64,000 nucleotides of DNA from Solen grandis (GCA_021229015.1 CM037789.1:33802346-33866345); one strand, 5' to 3'. Numbered from the stretch's first letter, positions 53,819-63,877 are shown. Notes: generated by a model from the letters alone, not told the origin. Translations and numbers: made by a program.

Positions 53819-54327
53819 TGATTAACAACATCGTCTTGTATACAGACCTAAATTGTGCTATCAACCTAACAGAACTGACATTAAAATGTTCTAATATCAT
53901 CTATAACCCGAAAACATTTTCTGGTGCTCAATGGAAAAGTAAAAAGATGGGTGGTCATTGTATGCTGTTTTCAAATGGAAAAATGATTCTGAATGGGAAA
54001 ACTAAAACTGTGAAGGAAGCAAAATTACGTGTGAGACGTTACGCTCGTGTATTACAGAAGATGGGATGGCCCGTTCAGATAGGACATATCTACGTCAAGA
54101 CTATATCCGCCTCATTCAAAGTAGAAGGACCTTTAGACTTGACACAGATTGTGAGACACTATCAAGGAAGCTACGAACCGGGACGATTTCCAGCCACCAT
54201 GTTTAGTAAAGACTCTGTACATTTTACATGTTTTCACTCTGGTAGTGTTCTTATGACTGGAATCAAATCTGAGAAACAATTGTATGATGTATGTCTACCT
54301 GTACTTATCGAAATACCATTATTGTAA
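53818..54327 (+). CDS. TATA-binding-protein homologue, intact left copy
   Basis: TBP recognises the TATA box and bends DNA to start Pol II (or Pol I/III) transcription. The 169 residues form the two-repeat TBP saddle with no extra N-terminal domain (core length about 180 in hosts). Motifs: YNPKTF (29-34), FSNGKMILNG (51-60), RRYARVLQKMG (73-83), SYEPGRFP (118-125), FHSGSVLMTG (139-148). All four DNA-intercalating Phe are kept (F34, F51, F124, F139). The stirrup that contacts TFIIB differs: host EPELFPG reads EPGRFPA, so partner choice may be altered. It lacks introns and is strongly diverged, unlike a host TBP. An AATAAA lies 54 nt past the stop. Confidence 0.9.
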   Translation: MINNIVLYTDLNCAINLTELTLKCSNIIYNPKTFSGAQWKSKKMGGHCMLFSNGKMILNGKTKTVKEAKLRVRRYARVLQKMGWPVQIGHIYVKTISASFKVEGPLDLTQIVRHYQGSYEPGRFPATMFSKDSVHFTCFHSGSVLMTGIKSEKQLYDVCLPVLIEIPLL

Positions 54328-54561
54328 AGTGTGTTTGGGGGGACCACCCTAATCCCCAACATACTATATTCAGCGGGCTCAATAAAATGTGAAATTGAAC
54401 TTTTGTGTTGTTATTTATGAAGGTAAAGAAAGTAAAGCAAATATTTAAATCTAATTTCTACTCTTTTTATTTCATATTTACACTAAACGATTCACAAGTC
54501 GTTCATTATAGACCAAGTTCGAATGGCAGTAAAGTTAATGTGTTATACGGCGGCGATGGTA
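54328..54561. terminator. Unique central spacer with convergent poly(A) signals
   Basis: Not repeated in either arm. AATAAA at 54381-54386 serves the plus strand; TTTATT at 54467-54472 (AATAAA on the minus strand) serves the right arm. A GGGGGGACCACCC-type run is at 54342. It looks like a zone where convergent transcripts end. Confidence 0.6.
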
Positions 54562-55069
54562 TTACAATAATGGTATTTCGATAAGTACAGGTAGACATAC
54601 ATCATACAATTGTTTCTCAGATTTGATTCCAGTCATAAGAACACTACCAGAGTGAAAACATGTAAAATGTACAGTCTTTACTAAACATGGTGGCTGGAAA
54701 TCGTCCCGGTTCGTAGCTTCCTTGGTAGTGTCTCACAATCTGTGTCAAGTCTAAAGGTCCTTCTACTTTGAATGAGGCGGATATAGTCTTGACGTAGATA
54801 TGTCCTATCTGAACGGGCCATCCCATCTTCTGTAATACACGAGCGTAACGTCTCACACGTAATTTTGCTTCCTTCACAGTTTTAGTTTTCCCATTCAGAA
54901 TCATTTTTCCATTTGAAAACAGCATACAATGACCACCCATCTTTTTACTTTTCCATTGAGCACCAGAAAATGTTTTCGGGTTATAGATGATATTAGAACA
55001 TTTTAATGTCAGTTCTGTTAGGTTGATAGCACAATTTAGGTCTGTATACAAGACGATGTTGTTAATCAT
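54562..55069 (-). pseudogene. TBP homologue, right copy, frameshifted
   Basis: Two bases (CT after AAAGA) are missing near 54675, so the frame departs after MFSKD and ends at 54644. The second-repeat strand with F139 and the C-terminal helix are lost. 508 nt remain against 510 in the left copy. Confidence 0.82.
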
Positions 55070-55215
55070 TATCCACCTCGGGCGGGTTCAAACTGTTCTA
55101 ATATTTTAATGAATCTGACTGCCTCAAGTCTTGTTTCTCGTCTAAGTCTTCGTATAGTCAACCACCAGATCATTTCATCTATACACCAATATACTATGTA
55201 CATGAGCCCGAACAT
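55069..55215 (-). CDS. 48-aa basic ORF, right copy
   Basis: Same length and the same TAATG overlap with the TBP-like gene. Two amino-acid changes from the left copy (Lys to Glu, Ala to Val, near residues 31-33). It is the only gene open in full in both arms. Confidence 0.5.
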   Translation of the reverse strand: MFGLMYIVYWCIDEMIWWLTIRRLRRETRLEAVRFIKILEQFEPARGG

Positions 55216-55283
55216 ACTGACAGTATGCAGGACTGTAACATCTATTTATTATGCTCAAGTCCATTCTGATTGGTCGGTGATGT

Positions 55284-55574
55284 TTATCCAATAACATCCA
55301 TGCCTGGTACCCCCACCATTTTTATATACTCACAGTCAGGTGACCATTTTTCGTGTTCGATCATGGCGTTATCATGTCTTTCCCAGTCTTTTAAAATAAT
55401 ACCACACCTAAAACAAACCACTTTATCCGCTGTTCCAGTGTAATAAAAACCGGCTTTAGTCAACTCATATTTGTTTGGAACCATTTGTTTCGGATAGGTG
55501 TCAAAAGTCTCTAGTCTTTTATCATAATATACTAGTCCATTAGCCATGACGCGTAATGAGTCGGTAAAGTTCAT
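55284..55574 (-). CDS. Single-BIR (IAP-like) protein, intact right copy
   Basis: A 96-residue protein that is essentially one BIR domain. BIR proteins block caspases or bind IAP antagonists; large DNA viruses of invertebrates use them to delay apoptosis. Seen: RLETFDTYP (20-28), AGFYYTGTADKVVCFRC (41-57) and the zinc ligands C54, C57, H74 and C81 in the exact CX2CX16HX6C spacing, with W64 in KDW. The groove Trp found in DPWEQH of caspase-binding BIRs is Met (DNAMIEH), which may alter peptide binding. There is no RING or second BIR. The short form and its neighbours fit a virus-like accessory gene rather than a host IAP. Confidence 0.88.
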   Translation of the reverse strand: MNFTDSLRVMANGLVYYDKRLETFDTYPKQMVPNKYELTKAGFYYTGTADKVVCFRCGIILKDWERHDNAMIEHEKWSPDCEYIKMVGVPGMDVIG

Positions 55575-55663
55575 AGTGTGAAGGAAATGACGATGTTCTA
55601 CTCTTTTATAGTGTGTCTTGTTTCTATTTTTAGTGCATTCTATTTATAGATTTTACGTCAATT

Positions 55664-56157
55664 TTACCAGTTGTGAAAATCATTAGGGTGACACTCTGAA
55701 CACTGTAATGAACCTAAAATATTCATATGATCTGCTTCTAAATAACACGGAATGACTGTGTCCAGTTCAGGACACACCCGTCCCACTTCCGGTATGTGTT
55801 CTTTCAAGCGTTGGTATTCATCTGGTCTTAGATAAAGTCCTTTTTTGGTAGGTACCACGTCCTCTTCGGGTTTCCAATACTGTCTAATGTCGACACAAAC
55901 ACTTCCCTCACTCACTGTACAATAAACAATTCCTCCAAGATGGGTATTATAAGCCTGCTTGTCTTTAAGTCGCTGGTCCGCAAACTCTGATGCATCTACC
56001 AAGTTTTTCCACCGCATCAGTGTTAAACTGATACCTTTTTTCGTTGGTTTTCCATTCAGCCATTCTCTCAAGTCAACCCTGAACTCCCTTTCCATTCGCA
56101 CACTTGAACGTAACGATCATTTCCTAGAGCAAGTTTGCATCTATAGTTGTTTGCCAT
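55664..56157 (-). pseudogene. Double PC4-like gene, right copy, frameshifted
   Basis: The right copy runs from the ATG at 56155-56157 to the stop at 55664. One G is missing from the GGGG of the left copy (about 56090), which breaks the frame inside the first domain after the CEWKG turn. From an internal ATG (56099-56101) a 145-residue frame still covers most of domain 1 and all of domain 2, so a shortened protein is possible. Confidence 0.75.
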
Positions 56158-56487
56158 AGTTGTTTGTCGATTGCCAGACAACATATGACAACAGCCTTCG
56201 TTACACTGTCTTTTATATGATCAAGTCCATTCTGATTGGTCAAGAATACCTAAATCTGATTGGCTGATTGCTTTTACTGAATGCTAATTTTAGTAACAAA
56301 CGTCATCAAATGTTGAGCGTGTCCAAACTTGTTTGATGATGAAATCTCAGCATCACTGTCGAATAAGAGAATATATCATTAAGTAAAGTTGAATTGAAAA
56401 TGATGAGTATGAAGTCACTATCATATGATTGTCTATCTATTTTTAGAATGTCGTTAAGACCTGCATTCATAGGTCTACATAGAGGTA

Positions 56488-56892
56488 CTATCCCAATATC
56501 GCTAACTGAAAATGATGTTCCATGTAGGGATCTTCGGGCCCTATGTCAAAAGATATACAGCCACCATTTTTCCCATCATATATCCAATTCACAACTTTTA
56601 CATTATCTTGAACGTAAGTATTCCACTCTGTCATGGTAAGGATTTTGATGTTAAAACGTTCGCTGTACTTGTATGATAACTCTGTTAATGACTTTTTGAA
56701 TGTAAGAAATGTTTCTTCTTTGTTTAACCACTGCTTAATAGACATTTTGGTTTTCAAGATTATATTTCTACATGCGTCAAATAAAGCCACTTTATACAAT
56801 TCATAGTCGAGAATATATTTCAAAGATATGTATGGTTCTTCCACCATATTTCTATAAATTAATATACAGAGATTTTCTGATAAAACATCCAT
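56488..56892 (-). CDS. 134-aa unknown protein, intact right copy
   Basis: Open from the ATG at 56890-56892 to the TAG at 56488-56490. It starts MDVLSENLCILIYRNMVEEP and ends EDPYMEHHFQLAILG. It is largely helical-looking and charged, with no signal peptide or membrane segment. Aromatic residues are frequent in the last third (MTEWNTYVQDN, NWIYDGKNGGCISFDIG). It is the outermost gene shared by both arms. No family was recognised. Confidence 0.6.
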   Translation of the reverse strand: MDVLSENLCILIYRNMVEEPYISLKYILDYELYKVALFDACRNIILKTKMSIKQWLNKEETFLTFKKSLTELSYKYSERFNIKILTMTEWNTYVQDNVKVVNWIYDGKNGGCISFDIGPEDPYMEHHFQLAILG

Positions 56893-57044
56893 AGTTATTT
56901 ACTATCAACAGTATTCAAATCACTCTTTGAAATGCCACGAGAGTTTTCTTCCTATGATCACAAGCAATATCAACATAAAATGTCGAAATGGTAAATTTAC
57001 TTTGAATATATATGTACAACTAACCAATCAGAAAATCTAAATCA

Positions 57045-57640
57045 ATCATGTGATGACGTCATTTCCGGTTTTTATTCATCATGGACTTCCGGTTAAGAGT
57101 ATTCAAAGTAAAGATCTCACTTTGAGCTTTCCATAGCTATAAAAATATATCAATCGGATAACAACTAAGGGAGATAGAGTCATTTTTTACATGTGATGAC
57201 GTCATTTCCGTTTTTTTTTCATGATGGACTTCCGGTTGAGAGTATTCAAAGTAAAGATCTCACTTTGAGCTTTCCATAGCTATAAAAATATATCAATCGG
57301 ATAACAACGAAGGGAGATAGAGTCATTTTTTACATGTGATGACGTCATTTCCGGTTTTTATTCATCATGGACTTCCGGTTAAGAGTATTCAAAGTAAAGA
57401 TCTCACTTTGAGCTTTCCATAGCTATAAAAATATTCAAGTCGGATAACAACTAAGGGAGATAGAGTCATTTTTTACATGTGATGTCGTCATTTCCGGTTT
57501 TTATTCATCATGGACTTCCGGTTAAAAGTATTCAAAGTGAAAGATCTCACTTTGAGCTTTCCATAGCTATAAAAAATATTCAAATCGGATAACAACTAAG
57601 AGAGAGTCATTTTTACATGTGAAGACGTCATTTCAAATTC
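57045..57640. repeat. 143-bp tandem repeats with CRE, right arm
   Basis: The inverse counterpart, about four units. One CRE is mutated (GATGTCGTCA near 57481) and another reads GAAGACGTCA near 57620. Confidence 0.88.
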
Positions 57641-58127
57641 AAATTGTTGACCATTTTTTTCTGGTTTATTCTAGTTGTACAGTGCTAAATACATTTCTAA
57701 ATATAGTTTCCGGAAGTATTATGACCATAAACGGCAGATCACGCGTAAGACATGAGTGTTGAGTTCATTTTATAACAGAACGTGGAGCTGTTCACATCGT
57801 AAGTAATGTCGTTATTATTTTTTTTCTAAATATTATTTGATATAGTTTTATATATTGTATGTTTATTGTATGATGATCATATGTTGATAACATTATTGAT
57901 TTAAGATTTTGTATAGTCCCCGTCTAAGGCTGAGGACCTGACCCTCAATGTCCGTGATTAAGCCTTATGACTGAATATACAAGTCAGCTCTGTATATCAT
58001 TGGGACTATCAATACTTCTGTTGTATCTCATGTACTTTTGTGTTTACCATGTGTCTCCGCCTAAGACTTGACCCTCAATCTCCTTAGCCCTAGGTCAAAT
58101 GTACAACTCTGTACATTGATGTCATTT

Positions 58128-58285
58128 CTAACTATAGATCATGATGTCATTCTAAATATAGATCATGATGTCATTTCTAAATATAGATCATGATGTCATT
58201 CTAAATATAGATCGGGATGTCATTCTAATTATAGATCATGATGCCATTCTAAATATAGCTCATGATATCATTCTAAAATTAGAAC
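58128..58285. repeat. Subterminal 26-27-bp repeats, right arm
   Basis: The inverse counterpart of 48817-48993, about six units of GATCATGATGTCATTCTAAA plus TATA. Unit number differs between arms, so the arrays have evolved separately. Confidence 0.8.
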
Positions 58286-58302
58286 GATGATGTCATGCTA
58301 GA

Positions 58303-58364
58303 AAACCAATATGGCCGCCGCCCATGCGCAAATAATCTGATGACGTCACTCCTGCGCATGCGCA
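58303..58364 (-). promoter_or_regulatory. Right end module, inverse of the left
   Basis: CCAATATGGCCGCCGCC, GCCCATGCGCA, TGACGTCA (58341-58348) and TGCGCATGCGCA (58353-58364) repeat the left module in inverse order and orientation, nearly without change. Confidence 0.6.
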
Positions 58365-58404
58365 GTCTTGGCCGCCAAAGAGATGCCTATACTACTCATG
58401 CGTC

Positions 58405-59944
58405 CATGGATTTAAAGTAACAAATGATTATTAACTCTAGTATTACTCTGTCAAAAACAAGGCCACTAGGGACATAATTTACATACAATATAATGATTAT
58501 AACATAATAGGCATTTTATATAATCATTTTATTATTCTTAAACATCGCACTGAAGAAAGAAAATTTATTTTATAAGCGTTTTTCGAAAAATTGTTATTGT
58601 CGCGTATAGAACAGATACGTCACTGTTAATTCATTAAATATACAACGGATTTACTAGTGTAATTTCAAAGTCTAGAAGTATTTATGCAGCAATGTTATAT
58701 TGTTGTTAATATGTTTGACGGATTTTACAAGGCCTATGTCACATTTTTTAATTTATTTTTAAGAAAATAAATATTAATTTATCTGTTTTAAATATTGATT
58801 TTAATATCACTTTCAGTTGCAGTAGCAACGCCATAGGCTTAGTTAATTTTTTTATTTTTTCAGCATGAATGAACAATATAAATGTGAGAAGAAATACCTT
58901 ATATCTCACGGCAATTTGCAGCCAAATAGTTTTAATACTAATTGAATGTGTAATAAGGTGTTGAAATATTTCGCCACAAACTGACAACCTATCCTACTTC
59001 TTACATAGGAGAGAATGAACGGTGTGTATTGGAACAATTCAATGCAGTTTTTTTTTTATTCAAAATATTCGGTGAATATAGGCGGCATCCCCCACCCCCC
59101 ATTTTCTATTTTCTTTCATTACTATGACAGTTTACCTACCACTATGTGCATGGACTCACTGCTGCATTTTTTTTTAAATGTTATATTCTTAATAAAACTG
59201 TTCAAACATGTTGTATCATTGGTCTTATTCCGGGCCGGCAGGAGCCGGTCCGGTTACTGATACGGTTTTGCCAGGCTAAGCTGTACAATGAGTTTCTTTG
59301 TGCCTGTCATTACTTTTAATTTTGTACAAAGGTTAGAAAAATGTAAAAAAATATACGTTTTTGAATTTAAAAAAATCAATGATGATGAACAGATATAACC
59401 ATTCCGTAGATATTTTTTTATTTATGTTAATTTTATCTGCGGATTGGTCACGCTCGTAGCGGTTTATATTGCGGCACAACACAAAATCAAGTATACACGT
59501 ACTTTTCGTACTTACACTTCTTCTGCTAACGATAATAACAACTTTTGACTATGGGAACATGGGTTGTAAAACAGATTACATCACGTTATTATTTAAACTT
59601 TTTGTATAATAAGTTACCTGCTAGGAATGTAGACCTTCGATTTAGTCCTATTGTAATTATGCTGAAATCACTTCCACGATGTACGAAGCCAGTACGAAAA
59701 CCAATTTAATTTAATACATATTTTATTCAAGAATACATAGGATTGAACAACAGGCTAAATGCCCATGTGAGTCCACTCCTTTTACAGGTCATGCATACAT
59801 AGCATATGACAAATTAAAAGTATTGCATGCATTATGACAATAGATATATAGAAATACAAATAAAAAAATAATATATTGCATTACAGGGAGAAATATGACA
59901 AAATTTGTGCCTAAAAATATATTAAGTGTCATTTATAGGGACCA
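58405..59944. other. Right flank of the element, nothing recognised
   Basis: AT-rich sequence. GGGCCGGCAGGAGCCGGTCC near 59232-59252 is a GC-rich inverted repeat. No exon was seen. Confidence 0.4.
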
Positions 59945-61010
59945 TCTAAAATCAAAGCGCCAATAGCGCTGAGAGAACAGGGTTTTTAATATGATGATGT
60001 CTCATTTCTTTTGTTTATCAAAGTAAATTCAATAAACGATAACCAAGTTTTCAAGCGACACCAATAAACCCAATGTTATAAATCTGCTTTAACTTTGCTT
60101 GAACACAGTCGTTAAAAAAAGATGAACACATTATTTGTTTCAATGGATTTCTAACAAAAAGCACATCGCTAATCTTACTCCCCCTATTTCTCTTGCCCAA
60201 AGTTTACAAGATTATATGAATATGTGGAAATCTAAAATAACAAACTTCATTATTTTTTTTTTTTTTTTTCATTTCATTTTATATACACATTTTCTTGTTA
60301 TAGATAAATTAATGATATTCAATATAACAAATATATGTATCTTATATTGCAAAAATAATTAAAAAAAAGTTTGTAAACATTGTTCTCCGGCTGTGACTCG
60401 AACCCACACCCTTTTTCAACGCCGTTTGCATGGCGATCTAGCCTGACTATTTTACCCACTGCATACAGAAGAAATTTAATCTATATATTGTTGCCTGTTG
60501 CTGGAAATTCCAGCCAGTCATTGTTTCAAAATATCTCAAAATGAGGTGCGATTTTTTTTTTCGCTCGCGTACTTTCTTTTTTCATTACAGTTTATTTAAA
60601 ACGTTATCTCCAGCATCGATTATTTTAATTCAGTTTCGCCTTCCATAACGCAATCGTACTGAAATAAGTAAGAAAATTATCACCATTTAGTGATAAGACA
60701 GAAAACAAAATTTAGAACTATTTTTCTGCGTAGAAAAAAAGGAATTCTATAAAATATAGATGCCTAAATATAGCCCCAAACTGTTGTCCGAGTCAACATG
60801 TGTGCCACCATAGAGCAGCGTTGCAAGCATCCCTTTACAAACATCTTATTTACTTGCTGGTTCCCAATGAATTTCTGCGTTAAGTAAAGAAGCAAGTACC
60901 AGTAGAGCAGCGAAATGAATATTACATAATTTTCCTGCAATAACGGAGAATCACGCCAACAACAATAGTTCTTCGGCCCGATTCGTTGACGCTTGCGTCA
61001 AAATAATTTT
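59945..61010. repeat. Interspersed non-coding repeat, copy 2
   Basis: Shares ordered blocks with 15235-15870 (see that entry) but is longer through insertions, including a T-run and a minus-strand tRNA-like scrap at 60385-60470 (GTGACTCGAACCCACACC). Confidence 0.6.
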
Positions 61011-61089
61011 TTCTTGTTATATTTTATGCAATAAAACATCAATAAATAAGAGGCTTACATAATAAATAGCAGAATTATCCCCCTTTTAA

Positions 61090-61230
61090 GCTCCCCCCCA
61101 CACACACACAAACTGCGTAATACTGCAGTGTGGTAGCACTATATTTGTCCCAGGTATAGACATCGTCTCTAAATGACTGAAATACTGTCGATGGGACGTT
61201 AAACTCACTAAACAAACACTAAACGACCAT
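61090..61230 (+). repeat. SINE 3' half
   Basis: AATACTGCAGTGTGGTAGCA and GATGGGACGTTAAACTC match the tail of the SINE at 40291-40610. The tRNA-like head is missing; (CA)n precedes it. Confidence 0.7.
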
Positions 61231-61319
61231 GTCGATGTCCATCGTATTAAACATACAGTTGGTGTTGTCTTAAAACTAACTTACACATGTTATACATGTA
61301 CATATGAGTCATCCTTTAT

Positions 61320-61455
61320 ACGAGTGTGACGATACGTCGTCACGTGTATGAGTACAATCTCTGACAGATCCGTCAGGTTGGCTCAGTGGTTAGAGCATTG
61401 AGCTATCACGCCGGCGGTCCAGGTTCGATTCCGGGCCGTGTTTGTTACGCGAATA
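61320..61455 (+). repeat. tRNA-like SINE with conserved upstream block, copy 2
   Basis: GTGTGACGATACGTCGTCAC...GATCCGTCAGG, then GGCTCAGTGGTTAGAGCATT and AGGTTCGATTCCGGG. Counterpart of 37850-38000. The open frame that starts here (61386-61673) is SINE read-through and was not called. Confidence 0.7.
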
Positions 61456-63165
61456 CAATGATCAATAATGAGTATTTAACTGTCGTTTTCATTTTCAAGA
61501 GTTATCTTTGCGTGTGTATTTGTGTAAAGGGGAAATCAGAAACAAGAAATATCTTTAAAAAAGATATTCGGCGTAGGATGAAAGAAAAACGAGATTTTCA
61601 TGAAAAGCGCGCGAAAGACCGACGCACAACAAATTTAGTACGCTCTAGAAATAGTTCAGTATTTTTGCTATGAAATATACTTATTTATAGACGGTAATAC
61701 AAAAAATTATATCTGTAAATAGGCTTGTTTGATATTTGTTCATATCATTATTGCATATGACAATTATGATATAAAAGTGTTATTAGTTGTTTTGGTTTTG
61801 GCGAATTAATTTTCAATGAGAGCATCTCGGCAGGCTGGAAGAATTCAATATACATAGTAATTAAGGGGTTTCATGTCATAACATGGTGGATTCTTTTTTG
61901 TTGTTTTAAATCATTTTCACAAAGTACCATTCCTCAATTGATGGAAAAGGATTGTATTTAACTAACTGAAATCACTTTCATGTTTACATCAAAAAGAAAA
62001 GTAATTACACCAAGCTGAATGATATATACAAGCTGCACCCCTTATTTACAGTAATTTTATAGTCCATAACGATGCGTTAACCAATAACAGTGGTCCTTTT
62101 ATTCAGCTTAGAATTATTTACCGCTGTTAGCGTACATTTGATTAGTTTAAGATGCGAGTTGAAATCGAAATTATACAGCTACGCCAAAAAAAACAAAACC
62201 CACACAATTCTTAGATAAAAGAAACGTTTAATTTAAATCATTTCATTCAACCATATCCGTCACTATTACACATAACTGTGTAAATTCCGCTGGGTGATTT
62301 GCTATTTTCCGGTACCGTCCTACCCACGGTAAGATAAATCTAAGTCAATAAATTTTGGTATATAGCGGGAGACCTAACATTTAATTTGAATTAATTCAAG
62401 TATCCAATATATCCATCGTAAAGTTATTTTGATATTTAATCCCTATGGAAACAACATTTTCTGATTCATAACTTTGCAAATGTCTATTTTTGTATCACCT
62501 CTGCAATACGCACTCATAAATATAATTGCCTTAGTCGTAACTTCTATTTATATATCGCCTGTGCAATACGCACTCGAAACAACAGTTACTGATTCATACG
62601 TATAATTACACTAGTTGTAATTTCTATTTTTGTGTCACCCCTGCAATACGCAACAAACAACAGGAGTCCGTGATCACCTGATAGATACGAGAGAAGCTAA
62701 CGTAGAGATACATCCTCATAGTGCTGTCATCTACTCACGGGGACCCATTACGTCGCAGTGAGAAAGTTTACGGAGGATTTACGGTCATTCACGCACCTTT
62801 ATACGCGACAATTATGGTAATAGTGTATTTTCAGCTTATTGTGGTTATCATTTTGGCAATTTATTTTATTTTTAAGAGCATTTTGTTTTAAACATGTTGG
62901 TTTGGTGGTATTAATTGTATTGTAAATGAATATTGATTTTATTGTATTGTAAAGGAATTTCAGTTTCCATGATTTAAGAAACTTTACGTAGATTATAACG
63001 AATATAAAATTATACAGAAGAAATTGTATTTAATTCAACTTAAAATCTCCGCCGTTTACTAAAATCTTTAACAGTGATGACGTTTGAAAAAAAGGTAACG
63101 TAAAAGTATAGACGACGTTGACGATCATGATGGAAGCTTTGATGGTGATGATTATGATAATGATG
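61456..63165. other. Non-coding, short tandem repeats
   Basis: Three loose units at 62470-62655 share TGCAATACGCACTC and GTAACTTCTATTT. Nothing else was recognised. Confidence 0.4.
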
Positions 63166-63276
63166 ATGATGATGCCACGGGAGTGAGTGAGAGAGAAAAG
63201 GTTTTCCGGTGGTGGTTGTGAGGAAAGATAAGGAGTGGTTATATTCCTTATGGCGATGATGCCACGGAAATGTGTT

Positions 63277-63310
<34 letters not shown>

Positions 63311-63515
63311 GGGTTATATTCTTTATGGCGATGATGCCACGGAAATGTATGTGTGTGTGTGAGAGAGAGAGAGAGAGGGGGGGGTTATATTCTTTATGGC
63401 GATGATGCCACGGAAATGTGTTTGTGAGAGAGAGAGAGAGAGAGAGGGGGGGGGGTTATATTCTTTATGGCGATGATGCCACGGAAATGTGTGTGTGAGA
63501 GAGAGGGGGAGTAGT
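63166..63515. repeat. GGCGATGATGCCACGG/(GA)n minisatellite, locus 2
   Basis: Five to six units of TTATATTCTTTATGGCGATG, ATGCCACGGAAATGTG and a (GT)n(GA)n run, closely like 29366-29592 some 34 kb away. Confidence 0.85.
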
Positions 63516-63761
63516 GAAGGGTGGCACTATGGTACCGGCGGTACCATAATTTTTTGTACTTATGGTACCGTGGTACCATAATTTTTTTTTTCTTTTTGTA
63601 CTTATGGTACCGAATCTATACTATAGTACCGAATGGTACTATATACGAAAACAGATTTATGGTACCGTATGTAATAAAATAAAATTTCTTAAAGGAGGAC
63701 CACTTCTTAACGTTAAAGGGGGATTGACAATTGTAAAATGTCCTTTCGAGACATTTGGGTT

Positions 63762-63777
63762 GGCCCTGAAAAGGGCC
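63762..63777 (-). terminator. Histone-type mRNA 3' stem-loop
   Basis: On the minus strand it reads GGCCCTTTTCAGGGCC: a perfect 6-bp stem and TTTC-type loop of replication-dependent histone mRNAs. It is flanked by AACAAAAC before and AACCCA after, close to the metazoan consensus. The histone coding region should lie to the right on the minus strand. Only about 100 bases remain before the gap and no histone frame is seen there. Confidence 0.65.
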
Positions 63778-63877
63778 GTTTTGTTTCTTATTAATTGTGG
63801 TCCATACCACACGTTGTACAGTCCCATCCCAGACATATCTCCACCATCCTGCAAGGTTCTTTTTGTACTTATGGTTT

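Larger units (their letters stand above)
48711..54327 (+). repeat. Left arm of the long inverted repeat
   Basis: Reads inward on the plus strand. Identity with the inverse of the right arm is high, perhaps one difference per 30-60 bases by eye. It ends exactly at the TAA stop of the TBP-like gene. Confidence 0.9.
48711..58404. mobile_element. 9.7-kb palindromic element with virus-like genes
   Basis: Two inverted arms (48711-54327 and 54562-58404) flank a 234-bp unique spacer. Both carry, from outside in: end module, 27-bp repeats, a 143-bp repeat block, an unknown 134-aa gene, a PC4-like gene, a BIR gene, a 48-aa ORF and a TBP-like gene. The left arm has about 1.65 kb (49475-51115) that the right arm lacks. 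Arms differ by substitutions and small indels, so this is not one read folded back on itself. Outside about 48711 and 58404 the flanks are unrelated. No clear target-site duplication was found; homology fades gradually at GAGTAGGATAGACATC versus GAGTAGTATAGGCATC. No polymerase, transposase, integrase, helicase or capsid gene was recognised. It may be a non-autonomous transposon, a rearranged viral end fragment, or a palindromic derivative of a larger element. Confidence 0.85.
54562..58404 (-). repeat. Right arm of the long inverted repeat
   Basis: Reads inward on the minus strand. It lacks the 49475-51115 segment of the left arm: its outer segment joins directly to the 143-bp repeats near 57640. 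Its inner edge is the TAA (54562-54564) of its TBP-like copy. Confidence 0.9.

Noticed and set aside
48711..58404. Palindrome as a pure assembly or chimeric-read artefact
   Set aside because: The arms differ by substitutions, by unit number in three repeat arrays and by a 1.65-kb segment, and the outer flanks differ. One molecule read in both directions would not show this. Long-read confirmation is still desirable.
61386..61673. 95-codon frame with a basic C-terminal part
   Set aside because: Its first third is the tRNA-like head of a SINE and nothing recognisable follows.
62810..62825. ATG directly before GTAATA as a third tubulin-type first exon
   Set aside because: The donor is weak and no tubulin exon follows in the window; not supportable.
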